A stretch of 39,630 nt of DNA from Desulfobacula sp. (GCA_013792075.1 VMSR01000126.1:1-39630), one strand, 5' to 3'. Positions 1 to 8,409 are shown, numbered from the stretch's first letter. Numbers and translations: made by a program. Notes: generated from the letters alone by a model not told the origin.

Positions 1-288
1 GATAATGAAATCCTGCTCCATGCCGATATGCCGGGTGTCGATAAAAACGATCTTACCGTTAATATTGACAACGGTACCCTTTCCCTTTCGGGTATACGGA
101 GACTTCAGACCAAAGGGAATGCCACCTGGGAAGAATTTGGGAATGCGGAATATATAAGGCGGTTTTCTGTCCCCCCGACAATTGATGTCGAGCGCGTGGA
201 AGCGGAACTGAAAGAGGGTGTGCTGAAGCTTCATTTGCCAAAATCAGAAGCCGCAAAGCCCCGGCGTATCGAGATAAAAACCACCTGA
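1..288 (+). CDS. Hsp20/alpha-crystallin small heat-shock protein, 5' end outside window
   Basis: ATP-independent holdase chaperone that binds unfolding proteins in the cytoplasm. The reading frame is open from base 1, so only the C-terminal 95 residues or so are present. They cover most of the alpha-crystallin beta-sandwich: an HADMPGVDKNDL segment, a TLSLSG strand, the FSVPPTID strand, and the hallmark VEAELKEGVLKLHLPK, which corresponds to the family motif A-x-L-x-x-G-V-L. The short tail after the sandwich contains PRRIEIK, which resembles the I-x-I tail motif used for oligomer assembly. The true start lies upstream of the window, so its promoter cannot be judged. Family assignment is firm. 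Confidence 0.93.
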   Translation, partial: DNEILLHADMPGVDKNDLTVNIDNGTLSLSGIRRLQTKGNATWEEFGNAEYIRRFSVPPTIDVERVEAELKEGVLKLHLPKSEAAKPRRIEIKTT

Positions 289-341
289 AACCGTTTTGAC
301 AGAAAGGTTTTAGATGGGAAGTAAAAAAGGATTTATATAGA

Positions 342-503
342 ATGACCAGAGAAAATTCCAGAAAGGCAAAGCATAAAAGTCCTAAATTCAGAGAATCCTA
401 TGATGAGGATTTTCAAAGGGAAGATCGGATGGAAATCCAGATGCGCCGAAAAAAACTTGGTAAAAAATCCCGGCGGCAAAATAATCTTCGTGACAAATGG
501 TGA
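342..503 (+). CDS. Small highly basic/charged hypothetical protein (53 aa)
   Basis: I do not recognise this protein. It starts at an ATG 11 bases after an AAAAAAGG purine run that could serve as a ribosome binding site. It encodes 53 residues rich in Lys, Arg, Glu and Asp, with a C-terminal stretch containing RRKKLGKKSRRQ and no hydrophobic segment. The composition suggests a nucleic-acid-binding or ribosome-associated peptide, but that is inference. It lies between the hsp20 gene and the next small gene in the same direction, with 53 bp and 59 bp gaps. It could be a chance ORF; comparative conservation would decide. Confidence 0.45.
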   Translation: MTRENSRKAKHKSPKFRESYDEDFQREDRMEIQMRRKKLGKKSRRQNNLRDKW

Positions 504-562
504 GGCCAGGGGATTTTAACCAATTGAAATTTTACAAAAAGATAAGATATAAGGAGAATACA

Positions 563-736
563 ATGACCTATGATTTTTGTTTGGGGTGCGATGTTTTACT
601 CGCGCCCCGTGTTTACGAATGCCCTGTATGCGGATTTGATAATAGTTTTAATCAATACCAGGATATTATATCGGATGAAGCGTTTTTAAATGATTTTGAC
701 GGGGCGTTCACCTTGGAAGATGACCCGGTTTACTAG
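563..736 (+). CDS. Small zinc-ribbon-like acidic protein (57 aa)
   Basis: The chosen ATG sits six bases after a strong AAGGAG ribosome binding site (551-556); the longer upstream extension of this frame has no such site. The 57-residue product begins with CLGCDVLL and continues with ECPVCGFD, giving two CxxC knuckles about 14 residues apart, as in a compact zinc ribbon. The C-terminal half is strongly acidic (EAFLNDFDG, LEDD). Function is unknown; small zinc-ribbon proteins often act as adaptors. It is followed by a GC-rich hairpin at 760-794. I am fairly confident that it is a real gene and not confident about any role. Confidence 0.62.
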   Translation: MTYDFCLGCDVLLAPRVYECPVCGFDNSFNQYQDIISDEAFLNDFDGAFTLEDDPVY

Positions 737-759
737 ATTTTGAAACGGCATTGGAAAAC

Positions 760-794
760 AAGGGACCTGGGTAAGGGCATTTCCCTGGTCCCTT
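760..794 (+). terminator. Strong hairpin after the zinc-ribbon gene, possible terminator
   Basis: AAGGGACC at 760-767 is perfectly complementary to GGTCCCTT at 787-794, and an inner AGGG/CCCT pairing can extend the stem. No T-tract follows, so a classical intrinsic terminator is not proven. The rest of the 737-980 gap shows no clear promoter. Confidence 0.4.
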
Positions 795-980
795 GCACGT
801 CTTCTGAACAGCACATGTTTGGCACCTGAAAAGCTCAGGTCTTCATTAATCCTGCACGATTGTGTCCACCCATAAAATTAATCCTTTCCAAACCCCCGGA
901 TCTTTTGATATCGTGCCTCCAGAGCAGGTACTCGCACACATATCAATTGGGAATGAAGAATGGTAAAGGAGCATGATGGC

Positions 981-1388
981 ATGACCCCGTTAGACAACCA
1001 GCCAGGAAAATGGATGGGCAATGAAACCATTTTGTTTGTGGATGATGAAATCTATCTGGCAGAAGTGGGCAGGGAAATGCTTGAGGATTATGGGTACCAT
1101 GTGGATATCATGACAGATTCGGGCCAGGCCCTGGAGTGGTTCCAAAAGAATCAGGACCGATATGATCTGCTGATCACGGATTATACCATGCCGGGAATGA
1201 AAGGTACCCAGCTGGTTGAACAAATACATGTTTTACGACCGGAATTACCGGTTATCATGTGTACCGGTATCGAATTGGCATCTGAAATTTTCAAAGAGGC
1301 ATGCGTTTCTAAAATGCTGATGAAACCCTTTGATATGGAAGAACTGGTTAATGCGGTACGGGAGATCCTTGATAAACCAGGGAGCTGA
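981..1388 (+). CDS. Single-domain response regulator (CheY-like receiver)
   Basis: Stand-alone phospho-acceptor receiver of about 135 residues with no output domain. The acidic pair is in FVDDE, the phospho-acceptor Asp in LLITDYTMPGMKG, the conserved Thr in IMCTG, and the Lys in LMKPFD. An ATG at 960 is also in frame, but the ATG at 981 is preceded by AAAGGAG (965-971) at good spacing, so I prefer 981. It would relay phosphate from a histidine kinase, which is not encoded in this window, to a downstream partner by protein interaction. The HAD phosphatase gene starts about 20 bp downstream in the same direction, so the two may share a transcript. Confidence 0.88.
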   Translation: MTPLDNQPGKWMGNETILFVDDEIYLAEVGREMLEDYGYHVDIMTDSGQALEWFQKNQDRYDLLITDYTMPGMKGTQLVEQIHVLRPELPVIMCTGIELASEIFKEACVSKMLMKPFDMEELVNAVREILDKPGS

Positions 1389-1407
1389 ATTCCTGACAAG
1401 GATGTAT

Positions 1408-2259
1408 ATGAAAAAGGGCCTGTTTATAACCGATTTTGACGGTACCCTGCTCACCGATGAAAAGACCATTGCCCCCCAAGACATTGCCACCCTTTCCCGG
1501 TTGCAGGAAAATAATATTGTCACTGCCATTGCCACGGGAAGAAGCCTGTATTCATTTCAAAGGGCATTGAAGCAGATAAACCTGGAGGGCAATCGGCTGC
1601 CGGTGGACTATCTTATATTTTCCACCGGTGCCGGTATCATGGCCATATCAGGGGAATCCATGATACAGTCCCATGCAATTTCAGCAAGGGATATCAGAAA
1701 AATAACCCAATATTTTGATGCGGGCCAATTGGATTATATGGTTCATAAAGCCATACCAGACACCCGGTATTTTCTGTATAAATCCCATGGCAGAAAAAAT
1801 CCGGATTTTCAGGAACGGATTTTATTGTATCAACAGTTCTCAACCCCTTTAAAAAAGGGTCAGGCGTTGTACGATACCGCCACCCAGGTGCTGGCCATTG
1901 TTCCGGGAGGTTTGCCCCTATCCCGGGTGTCCGAAATCCGGGCAGACCTTTTTGAGTACAGCGTTATCCATGCCACTTCCCCATTGGATCATTGCTCTTC
2001 CTGGATAGAGGTCTTCAACAAACAGGTATCCAAAAGCATGGCAGCCGCATGGCTTGCATCCGCACTAAAGATCGAACAGGCAAATGTGATTTCAGTGGGA
2101 AATGATTACAATGATCAGGATCTTTTGGAATGGTCGGGGAAGGGATATCTGGTGGCAAACGGGGCCTGTGATCTGAAACCGCATTTTACTTTGGTTTCTT
2201 CCAATAACCATTGCGGGGTCAGTCAGGCAGCACTGATGTCACATCTGCTGGCCTGGTAA
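1408..2259 (+). CDS. Cof-type HAD-IIB family phosphatase
   Basis: Haloacid dehalogenase superfamily hydrolase of about 283 residues, probably dephosphorylating a small phosphorylated metabolite such as a sugar phosphate; the substrate cannot be read from sequence. Motif I is DFDGTLL with the nucleophile Asp near the N-terminus. Motif II is AIATGRS, the motif III Lys lies in NKQVSKSM, and motif IV is GNDYNDQDLL. The long cap between motifs II and III is the C2 type of Cof/YbiV proteins. I chose the ATG at 1408 because ACAAGGA ends seven bases before it; the ATG at 1402 is possible. The gene converges with the receiver-PAS gene on the other strand, with a 46-bp gap. Confidence 0.88.
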   Translation: MKKGLFITDFDGTLLTDEKTIAPQDIATLSRLQENNIVTAIATGRSLYSFQRALKQINLEGNRLPVDYLIFSTGAGIMAISGESMIQSHAISARDIRKITQYFDAGQLDYMVHKAIPDTRYFLYKSHGRKNPDFQERILLYQQFSTPLKKGQALYDTATQVLAIVPGGLPLSRVSEIRADLFEYSVIHATSPLDHCSSWIEVFNKQVSKSMAAAWLASALKIEQANVISVGNDYNDQDLLEWSGKGYLVANGACDLKPHFTLVSSNNHCGVSQAALMSHLLAW

Positions 2260-2305
2260 AATGCCAAAAATAAAAAAAGTGAGTCGATAGCTATCATTAC
2301 CCATG

Positions 2306-3304
2306 CTAGATATCAAAACCGTCTTTATCCGGATCGGTGATATCAAAGCCTGGATAGAGTTTCTCACAGCAATCCGGACAGATGCCATGGGAAAAAACAA
2401 TATCCGTAAAAAAATCTTCCACTGCCGTCCATCCGTCATTTTTATCCCGAATGCTTTTGCAGCTGGCACAGATGGCGAGCATATTCTTGGATTTGTTCCC
2501 CTGTTCCCGTAAAAATTTCTGATATCGTTTCCGAAGATCAATGAGTTTTGTGATATCTCTGACAACGGAGATGGCACCATTGTAATGGTTTTTTTCATCC
2601 GGGAGGGGACTTGAGGCAAGTTCCACATGAACAATTTTTTGTTTACTGTCACGCATCTGGATTTCGTATCGGCCGGTAAGCCCATTTTTGCAGGCTTTTG
2701 TCTGTTGTTCTATGATAACAAAGCTGTCCGGGGTGGACAATTCCTTTAGATTCATATTGCACAGGTCGTCTGAAGAATACCCCACCATATTGCAAAAGGC
2801 CTGGTTGGTGAAGGTCAGGTTTCCCTGTGCGTCCATTGTAAACACCCCTTCTGCAATCTGTTGGGTAATGGTTCGGTATCGGGCTTCACTTTTTTCAAGT
2901 TGTTTTCGGTATTGCCGGTTTTCCTCAACGAGCCGTTTGTTTTCAAGGGCTTTTCGAATCACATGGTGGATCATTTCCAGATCTTCAACGGGTTTGGTGA
3001 TATAATCCTTGGCTCCCATGCGAAGGGCATTGATGATATCTTCACGTCTCCCGGCACCAGAGACAACCACCATGGGGGTGTCCGGGCTTTTTTCACGAAT
3101 GGTGTTCATGACTTCAATGCCGTCTTTCTGGGGCATCCTTAAATCGGTGAGGACAACATCCACTTTTTCCTTGAAAAAGAGCGCCAGTCCAGTTTCGCCG
3201 TTTTCAGCCGTCAACACCCGATATCCCTCATCCTGGAAAAACGACAAGAGGCTGTCCCGGATAGAGAACTCATCATCTATTATCAATATGGTTTCTTGGT
3301 TCAT
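2306..3304 (-). CDS. Response regulator with PAS domain and C-terminal Cys4 tail
   Basis: A 332-residue protein. Residues 1-120 are a receiver (LIIDDEFS, phospho-acceptor in LTDLRMPQKDG, conserved VVSGAG, and TKPVED). A short coiled linker leads to a PAS domain at about residues 143-260 (YRTITQQIAEGVFTMDAQG and a PAC-like SPLPDEKNHYNGAISVVRDIT). The last 65 or so residues hold ICASCKSIRD and GICPDCCEKLYPG, a pair of cysteine knuckles that I know as a recurrent tail of signalling proteins in Deltaproteobacteria and relatives. There is no kinase, cyclase or DNA-binding domain, so the output is unknown; metal binding or redox sensing by the tail is inference. It is the last gene of the phoH-pgpH-ybeY-pdxJ strand block, 70 bp after pdxJ. 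Confidence 0.88.
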   Translation of the reverse strand: MNQETILIIDDEFSIRDSLLSFFQDEGYRVLTAENGETGLALFFKEKVDVVLTDLRMPQKDGIEVMNTIREKSPDTPMVVVSGAGRREDIINALRMGAKDYITKPVEDLEMIHHVIRKALENKRLVEENRQYRKQLEKSEARYRTITQQIAEGVFTMDAQGNLTFTNQAFCNMVGYSSDDLCNMNLKELSTPDSFVIIEQQTKACKNGLTGRYEIQMRDSKQKIVHVELASSPLPDEKNHYNGAISVVRDITKLIDLRKRYQKFLREQGNKSKNMLAICASCKSIRDKNDGWTAVEDFFTDIVFSHGICPDCCEKLYPGFDITDPDKDGFDI

Positions 3305-3374
3305 GGTGATTTCATTTGAGCGATAGTGGGTTCTTGATTCATCTTCACAGACTATATCAGTCTTTACCGCAAAG

Positions 3375-4094
3375 TCAAAGTTCTTTGATCAATTGTTTCA
3401 TATCCCTCACGGCCTGGTCGATGCCCGTGAAAACAGCTCTGGAGATAATCGAGTGGCCAATGCTGAATTCGCTGATTTCAGTGAGACCTGCAAATGCCTT
3501 AATGGAATTGTAGCAGATACCATGGCCGGCATTTACTCCCAGTTTTAATTTTGTTCCTATTTTGGCGGCATCCACAATTCGGCCAAATTCCATTTGCCGT
3601 TGCATTTCTGTGGTTGCGTCGCAAAAGGCACCCGTATGGATTTCGATCATGTCTGCATCAATTTTGTGGGCAATCTTGATCTGATCCAGATCCGGGTCAA
3701 TGAAAATACAGACCTTGATGTGCTCATTCTTAAGTGTACTGACAGCTTCCCGGATGGCATCCTGATGGGTGATCAGATCCAGTCCTCCCTCGGTGGTCAG
3801 TTCCTCTCTTTTTTCGGGAACAAGGGTGACGGTATCGGGTTTGATATCCAGTGCAAATCCCAACATTTCACTGCTAGCTGCCATTTCCAGTATGAGCCGG
3901 GTCTGCACCAACTGGCGCAATAGGCGAACATCCCTTTCCTGGATATGGCGCCGGTCCTCCCTTAAATGGACCACAATGGCGTCGGCACCTGCTGTTTCAG
4001 CTGCAAGTGCAGCAGCCACAGGTTCTGGATAGTGAATTCCCCGGGCCTGTCTCAGGGTTGCCACATGGTCTACGTTTACGGCAAGCTCAGCCAT
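3375..4094 (-). CDS. pdxJ: Pyridoxine 5'-phosphate synthase
   Basis: Last step of the DXP-dependent vitamin B6 pathway: condenses 3-amino-2-oxopropyl phosphate with 1-deoxy-D-xylulose 5-phosphate to pyridoxine 5'-phosphate in the cytoplasm. The 239-residue length matches the family. Diagnostic blocks are present in order: NVDHVATLRQAR at the N-terminus, HLREDRRHI, VPEKREELTTEGGLD with the catalytic Glu, IEIHTGAF, and LGVNAGHG, which forms the phosphate-binding end of the TIM barrel. The start MAELAVNVDHVA is the usual one. It follows ybeY by 17 bp and is probably cotranscribed. Companion genes such as pdxA are not in the window. Confidence 0.97.
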   Translation of the reverse strand: MAELAVNVDHVATLRQARGIHYPEPVAAALAAETAGADAIVVHLREDRRHIQERDVRLLRQLVQTRLILEMAASSEMLGFALDIKPDTVTLVPEKREELTTEGGLDLITHQDAIREAVSTLKNEHIKVCIFIDPDLDQIKIAHKIDADMIEIHTGAFCDATTEMQRQMEFGRIVDAAKIGTKLKLGVNAGHGICYNSIKAFAGLTEISEFSIGHSIISRAVFTGIDQAVRDMKQLIKEL

Positions 4095-4111
4095 GTTTTT
4101 TTCTCCATCAA

Positions 4112-4576
4112 TTAAAATGCGTTTAAATCACTATTTTTTTCAATGATGCGAAGCAGTTCAAGGCTTTTATTTTCCATGGCCGTGGCATCTGCCTCACAGG
4201 TTTCATGATCAAAGCCCAGCAAATGGAGTATCCCGTGTATTAACAGCTGGGAAAGTCGTTCCTCAATGGAAATATCTGCAGATACGGCTTCTTTCTCTGC
4301 TGTTTCCAGTGAGATGACCACATCTCCCAAAAGCCCGGGGGTGATATCGGAGAACTCGCCTTCCTGCATGGGAAATGCCAATACATTGGTGGGTTTACAA
4401 ATCCCCCGATAGGTTTGGTTGAGTTGCTCCATCTCTTCATCCCCCAGAATAACAATGGATATCTCATGGGTATCACAGCCCAAGGCGTTTAAGATCTGTT
4501 CGGTCTTTTGCGATATTAGGGATGTTGGGATTTTCGTTTTTTGCTGATTGTCTATCAGAATCTTTTGTTGCGCCAT
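4112..4576 (-). CDS. ybeY: Endoribonuclease YbeY (rRNA maturation factor)
   Basis: Single-strand-specific metallo-endoribonuclease involved in 16S rRNA 3'-end maturation and ribosome quality control. The 154-residue protein has the zinc motif H-x3-H-x5-H as HGILHLLGFDHE (His114, His118, His124) and the upstream conserved PTNVLAFP and GDVVISLE blocks. The N-terminal ILIDNQQK is the normal family start, which supports the ATG at 4576. That start lies inside pgpH, so the two coding regions overlap by 104 bp in different frames, an unusually long overlap. The order phoH-pgpH-ybeY is a widespread arrangement and indicates coupled expression. Confidence 0.95.
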   Translation of the reverse strand: MAQQKILIDNQQKTKIPTSLISQKTEQILNALGCDTHEISIVILGDEEMEQLNQTYRGICKPTNVLAFPMQEGEFSDITPGLLGDVVISLETAEKEAVSADISIEERLSQLLIHGILHLLGFDHETCEADATAMENKSLELLRIIEKNSDLNAF

Positions 4577-6848
4577 TTTTTTCTTTTTTCTTTTCCTGTG
4601 TTTTATCCGGATATTCGATGCGGCTGTGATAGATGCTGGTCAGAATATTGTTAAAGCTTTTGGCGATCTGGTGCAGGTCCTTTAGTGTCAGTTCGCATTC
4701 TTCAAGCTGTCCGTCTGCGAATATATCATTGATCAGTTCTTTTACACGGCCCTGGATTCTGGACGGGGTCGGGCGCTCAAGGGCGCGCACGGCCGCTTCA
4801 ACCACATCCGCCAGCATGACGATGCCGGCTTCCCGGGTCTGGGGCTTGGGACCGGGGTATCTGAAATCCTCTTCGTTGATTTTATCATTGCCGCTGTTCA
4901 GGCTTTTATTGTAAAAATATTTAATCAGGGAGGTGCCATGGTGCTGGAGAATACCGTCAATAATTTCATTGCCCAGCTTGTATTTTTTGGCCATTTCCAC
5001 CCCTTTTTTTACATGCTGGATCAGGATCAGTGCCGACATGGACGGGGAGAGTTTGTCGTGCCGGTTTTTGCCGTCTGCCTGGTTCTCAATAAAATACATG
5101 GTTTTATCCAGTTTTCCAATGTCATGGTAATAGCCCATTACTTTGGCCTGGAGACTGTTGGCGGTAGCCGCCGATGCGGCTGCCTCGGCCAGGGTGGCCA
5201 CAATCACACTGTGATTATAGGTTCCCGGGGCTTCGATCATCAGTTTTTTGATCAACGGCTGGTCCAGGTTGGAAAATTCGAGCAGCTTTGCTGCCGTGGT
5301 ATAGTTGAAAAGAATTTCGATCAGAGGGGTAAACCCGATGGTCAGGGTGGCGGCAAAGAGTCCGCCGCAGAAGGCAAAAAGCACCTCCTTTGCCAGAAAT
5401 ACAGGATCGGGTTGGGAGAGCGAGTAAAATTCCAGGGCAATGGCCAGAAATGAATTTAAAACGGCAAGCTTAAAGCCTGCCATGATAAAGTTTTTGCGTT
5501 CCTGTCGCTCATTGATCCAATGGGCGGAGGTGATACTGCTTAAAAAAAAGAAGATAAAAACTTCAAAACTGCCGCCAAAGGTAAGACAGCCAAGTACGGA
5601 AAGAACAATGGTGAAAAAAACGGCAATATCAAATCCCAGGAATAAACAGGTGATCATGGCACCCGCCTGGACCGGAACCACCATATAAAAAGAAGAAGCG
5701 GCAATCTCCCAGGCCATTTCAGGATGGGATGACTGGGCAATGTAGACGACAATCTTTGCAAAAATCAGATACAGAATAAGGCCCAGGACAAGAAAGATCA
5801 TGTGGGTATTATGGTCGTTTTTTAATCGTTTATGGTTCTTTAGGAAAAGAAAGTAGACAACAAGGATCAAAAAACAGGTGATCATTGCCGTTCCAGTGCC
5901 GGACATATAAATATCTTTTTCTACTACCTGCTCTTTTAGGGCGGTTAATTTGATCAGCTTGATTTTGTCCACCCGTTCTCCTTCCCTGACGATCATCTCT
6001 CCGGCTTTGATCTGGAACAGAATGGGCATGATCTTGGACTGGGCTTCGAGAATCCGTTTTTCAGTTTCATTCTTATTCAGGGTGATATTGGGCTGTATAA
6101 GCTTCTGGCATATATCCACAATGAGATCGGACAGGTTGTGATTGAGTTTTTTGAGCAGGGGCTGACCTTCAATTCGGACCATGGCCTTTGCCTGGTCGGG
6201 GCCGTAAACTATCTTCAGGTTGTTGACAGCCCGTTCTTCATTGGAGCTAATGGTTCTAAGATTGATCCCTTTGCTTTCCTCCTCAAGGAGGAGTTCCTTG
6301 TTGGCAACCACACCATTTGAAAGGATTTTTTCCACAATGGCTTTTATCCGGGTGTCGATATCAATGGAAAATTGGGCCTTATACAGAATCGTATATGCCC
6401 CGTTGCTGATTTCGATGCCCAGTTTTTTTTCAAATTCCGGTTTGGCCGCCAGAACCATGGCAAGGGTTGGGTCGGGTGTCTCGGAATTCTCCTGTTTGTC
6501 AAACAAGTTCCTGGCAAAGTCCATGGCGGCGTCAATACGGGAGAAAATATCCACGACCAGGTTGCTGTCATAGTCATACACGGTTTTGACCGCATATTTG
6601 ACCTGGTCTCTCCTGGCATCGGTGACTTCTTTATCTTCAATGAAGTAATTTTTAGGTGCTTTGATATCTCTTAGGGCTACATCCCCTATCTGATAGGAAT
6701 AAGAGACCTTATTCTGATCCGAAGCCTGGGAAACAGTGAATATAACGATAATAAAAACCAACATGAACCATAGCAGGTATGGGGTGGATAAAAGATATTC
6801 CCTGGTTTGCTTTAGCCAGTGATCACTTTTTGTTTTTTTCATAGGCAT
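4473..6848 (-). CDS. 7TMR-HDED membrane HD-domain phosphohydrolase (PgpH-like)
   Basis: Inner-membrane protein of 791 residues. PgpH homologues in Firmicutes hydrolyse cyclic di-AMP; whether this one has that substrate is inference. Order of parts: one N-terminal membrane segment (YLLWFMLVFIIVIFTVSQ), a large extracytoplasmic 7TMR-HDED region to about residue 310, a cluster of about seven membrane helices up to roughly residue 520, then a cytoplasmic HD domain. Metal-binding residues are visible in TYNHSV (His546), YYHDIGK (His575-Asp576), GILQHHG and MLADVVEA. The C-terminal tail after about residue 745 is charged and low in complexity, and is encoded by the DNA that also encodes the start of ybeY. 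Its start overlaps the end of phoH by 26 bp. Confidence 0.93.
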   Translation of the reverse strand: MPMKKTKSDHWLKQTREYLLSTPYLLWFMLVFIIVIFTVSQASDQNKVSYSYQIGDVALRDIKAPKNYFIEDKEVTDARRDQVKYAVKTVYDYDSNLVVDIFSRIDAAMDFARNLFDKQENSETPDPTLAMVLAAKPEFEKKLGIEISNGAYTILYKAQFSIDIDTRIKAIVEKILSNGVVANKELLLEEESKGINLRTISSNEERAVNNLKIVYGPDQAKAMVRIEGQPLLKKLNHNLSDLIVDICQKLIQPNITLNKNETEKRILEAQSKIMPILFQIKAGEMIVREGERVDKIKLIKLTALKEQVVEKDIYMSGTGTAMITCFLILVVYFLFLKNHKRLKNDHNTHMIFLVLGLILYLIFAKIVVYIAQSSHPEMAWEIAASSFYMVVPVQAGAMITCLFLGFDIAVFFTIVLSVLGCLTFGGSFEVFIFFFLSSITSAHWINERQERKNFIMAGFKLAVLNSFLAIALEFYSLSQPDPVFLAKEVLFAFCGGLFAATLTIGFTPLIEILFNYTTAAKLLEFSNLDQPLIKKLMIEAPGTYNHSVIVATLAEAAASAATANSLQAKVMGYYHDIGKLDKTMYFIENQADGKNRHDKLSPSMSALILIQHVKKGVEMAKKYKLGNEIIDGILQHHGTSLIKYFYNKSLNSGNDKINEEDFRYPGPKPQTREAGIVMLADVVEAAVRALERPTPSRIQGRVKELINDIFADGQLEECELTLKDLHQIAKSFNNILTSIYHSRIEYPDKTQEKKKEKNGATKDSDRQSAKNENPNIPNIAKDRTDLKRLGL

Positions 6849-7767
6849 CTATAATGTTTGAAACAAGGGGATGTCGGACCACATCTTCCTTGGTAAAGTA
6901 AATAAATTCAATCCCATTGATCCGGGTCAGGATTTTTTTGGCCTCAACCAGGCCGGATTTTTTCCCGGTTGGCAGGTCAATCTGGGTAATATCTCCCGTG
7001 ATGATGGCTTTGGACCCGTAACCCATTCGGGTTAAAAACATTTTCATCTGTTCGGAGGTTGTGTTTTGCGCCTCATCCAGAATGATAAATGCATTGTTCA
7101 ATGTCCGTCCTCTCATGAACGCAAGGGGTGCTATTTCGATTGTTTCCTGTTCAATATACGCCCTGACTTTTTCAAAATCAAGCATATCATATAGCGCATC
7201 ATACAAGGGCCGAAGATAGGGATTGATTTTTTCAGCCAGGTCGCCGGGCAGAAAGCCCAGGGCTTCACCCGCCTCAACCGCCGGCCGGGTCAATATGATT
7301 TTTTTCACCTCTCCCTTTGAAAAAGCCGCAACCGCCATGGCCATGGCAAGGTAGGTTTTTCCGGTTCCTGCCGGCCCGATTGAAAACAATATATCATTGT
7401 CTTTAATGGCATTGGTATAGGTAAGCTGGGTAAGATTCCTGGGAGAAATGGGCCTGTTTTTTGCCGTGACAAAAATGGTGGTTAGAAAAATATTTTTTAA
7501 GGATGTCTTGTTGTTCTGCTTTATGGTGTTGATGGCGGCATCAAGATCCGGCGCAGTCAGCGTAAATTTTTCCTTTAAGAGTTCATATAGCTGGCGGATC
7601 AGTATTTCTGCCGCATCCATGGCGTGGGCTTCCCCGGAAAGGGAAAGGGCATTGCCCCTGGAATTGATTGTGATATTAAATGCCCTGGAAATTTTTTCCA
7701 GGTGGGTGTTATGGTATCCAAAGAGTTTCTGGGTCAGTTCAATGTTTTGAAATTCAATCATTCTCAT
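6823..7767 (-). CDS. PhoH-like protein (PhoL), ATPase
   Basis: Cytoplasmic P-loop ATPase of the PhoH family, linked to RNA metabolism and frequently encoded next to ybeY. The Walker A motif is GPAGTGKT, Walker B is FIILDEAQN, and the family block ALGFLPGDLAEKINPYLRPLYDAL is intact. A KH-like N-terminal segment precedes the ATPase. The frame stays open upstream to 7866, but the usual family start corresponds to MRMIEFQNIEL, so I place the start at 7767, with 7761 also possible; this gives 314 residues. It is divergent from cvpA with about 120 bp between them and is the first gene of the pgpH-ybeY-pdxJ block. I find no convincing promoter for this strand. Confidence 0.93.
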   Translation of the reverse strand: MRMIEFQNIELTQKLFGYHNTHLEKISRAFNITINSRGNALSLSGEAHAMDAAEILIRQLYELLKEKFTLTAPDLDAAINTIKQNNKTSLKNIFLTTIFVTAKNRPISPRNLTQLTYTNAIKDNDILFSIGPAGTGKTYLAMAMAVAAFSKGEVKKIILTRPAVEAGEALGFLPGDLAEKINPYLRPLYDALYDMLDFEKVRAYIEQETIEIAPLAFMRGRTLNNAFIILDEAQNTTSEQMKMFLTRMGYGSKAIITGDITQIDLPTGKKSGLVEAKKILTRINGIEFIYFTKEDVVRHPLVSNIIDAYEKNKK

Positions 7768-7811
7768 GGCCAATAGGGTGCATTTTATTTGCCCAAAGGT
7801 CAATAAAAATC

Positions 7812-7840
7812 TTGACTTAAAATTCGGTAAGTTGTTATCT
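7812..7840 (+). promoter_or_regulatory. Sigma-70-type promoter for cvpA-mazG
   Basis: TTGACT at 7812-7817 and TTATCT at 7835-7840 are separated by exactly 17 bp and lie 48 bp upstream of the cvpA ATG in the divergent phoH/cvpA gap. Both elements are close to consensus. This is a pattern match; no start site is known. Confidence 0.55.
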
Positions 7841-7887
7841 GTAACCTCTTTGGAGCAATTTTGCATAAGCGATGGACAAGGGGAAAA

Positions 7888-8409
7888 ATGAACGGTTTTG
7901 ATGTGCTGGTCCTGGTGATTATTTCATTGTGTTCGATCCGGGGGTATTTTAAGGGATTGATTCGGGAAGTGTCGGGTATTATCGGTGTCATTGTCGGTTT
8001 TTATGGTGCCAATACCTATTATCCGAAATTAACCCCTTATCTGGAAACGCTGGTTGATACGCCCGGTACCAGGAGTCTGATTTGTTTTTTTGTTCTGTTC
8101 TGCGGCATTTTATTGTTCATCAGCCTTGTTGCCGGATTAATCCGTAAATTTTTAAGCCTTGTTTTTCTAGGGTGGGTGGACCGGTTTTTTGGGCTTGTTT
8201 TTGGCGCTGCCAAGGGGGTATTGATTGTCTCTGTCCTTTTTATCATGACCATGACCTTTATTCCTGCAGAGTCCCGGTTTTTATCCAATTCAAAATCAGT
8301 TCCCCATATTGCGCGGGTTTCAAGCGCCATGACACTTTTTATTTCCAAAAATATGAAAGCTGATTTTTTAAGCCACCTGGAAGGAATTCGAGCAAATTGG
8401 AAACCATAA
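7888..8409 (+). CDS. CvpA family inner-membrane protein
   Basis: Small polytopic membrane protein of 173 residues. The family is needed for colicin V production in Escherichia coli and is linked to envelope homeostasis; its molecular role is unclear. The N-terminus MNGFDVLVLVIISLCSIRGYFKG is typical (the D-x-x-x-x-x-I...GxxxG pattern), followed by about four membrane helices up to LIVSVLFIMTMTF. The ATG at 7888 is preceded by AAGGGG at good spacing, so the TTG at 7861 is rejected as the start. The stop codon overlaps the TTG start of mazG by 13 bp, which indicates translational coupling. Confidence 0.87.
   Translation: MNGFDVLVLVIISLCSIRGYFKGLIREVSGIIGVIVGFYGANTYYPKLTPYLETLVDTPGTRSLICFFVLFCGILLFISLVAGLIRKFLSLVFLGWVDRFFGLVFGAAKGVLIVSVLFIMTMTFIPAESRFLSNSKSVPHIARVSSAMTLFISKNMKADFLSHLEGIRANWKP

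Noticed and set aside
287-315. AAACC/GGTTT stem after hsp20 as terminator
   Set aside because: A five-base stem with a long loop and no T-tract is too weak.
2286-2295. GATAGCTATC palindrome between the HAD gene and the receiver-PAS gene
   Set aside because: Only 10 bp, expected by chance in 40 kb, and no second copy was noticed.
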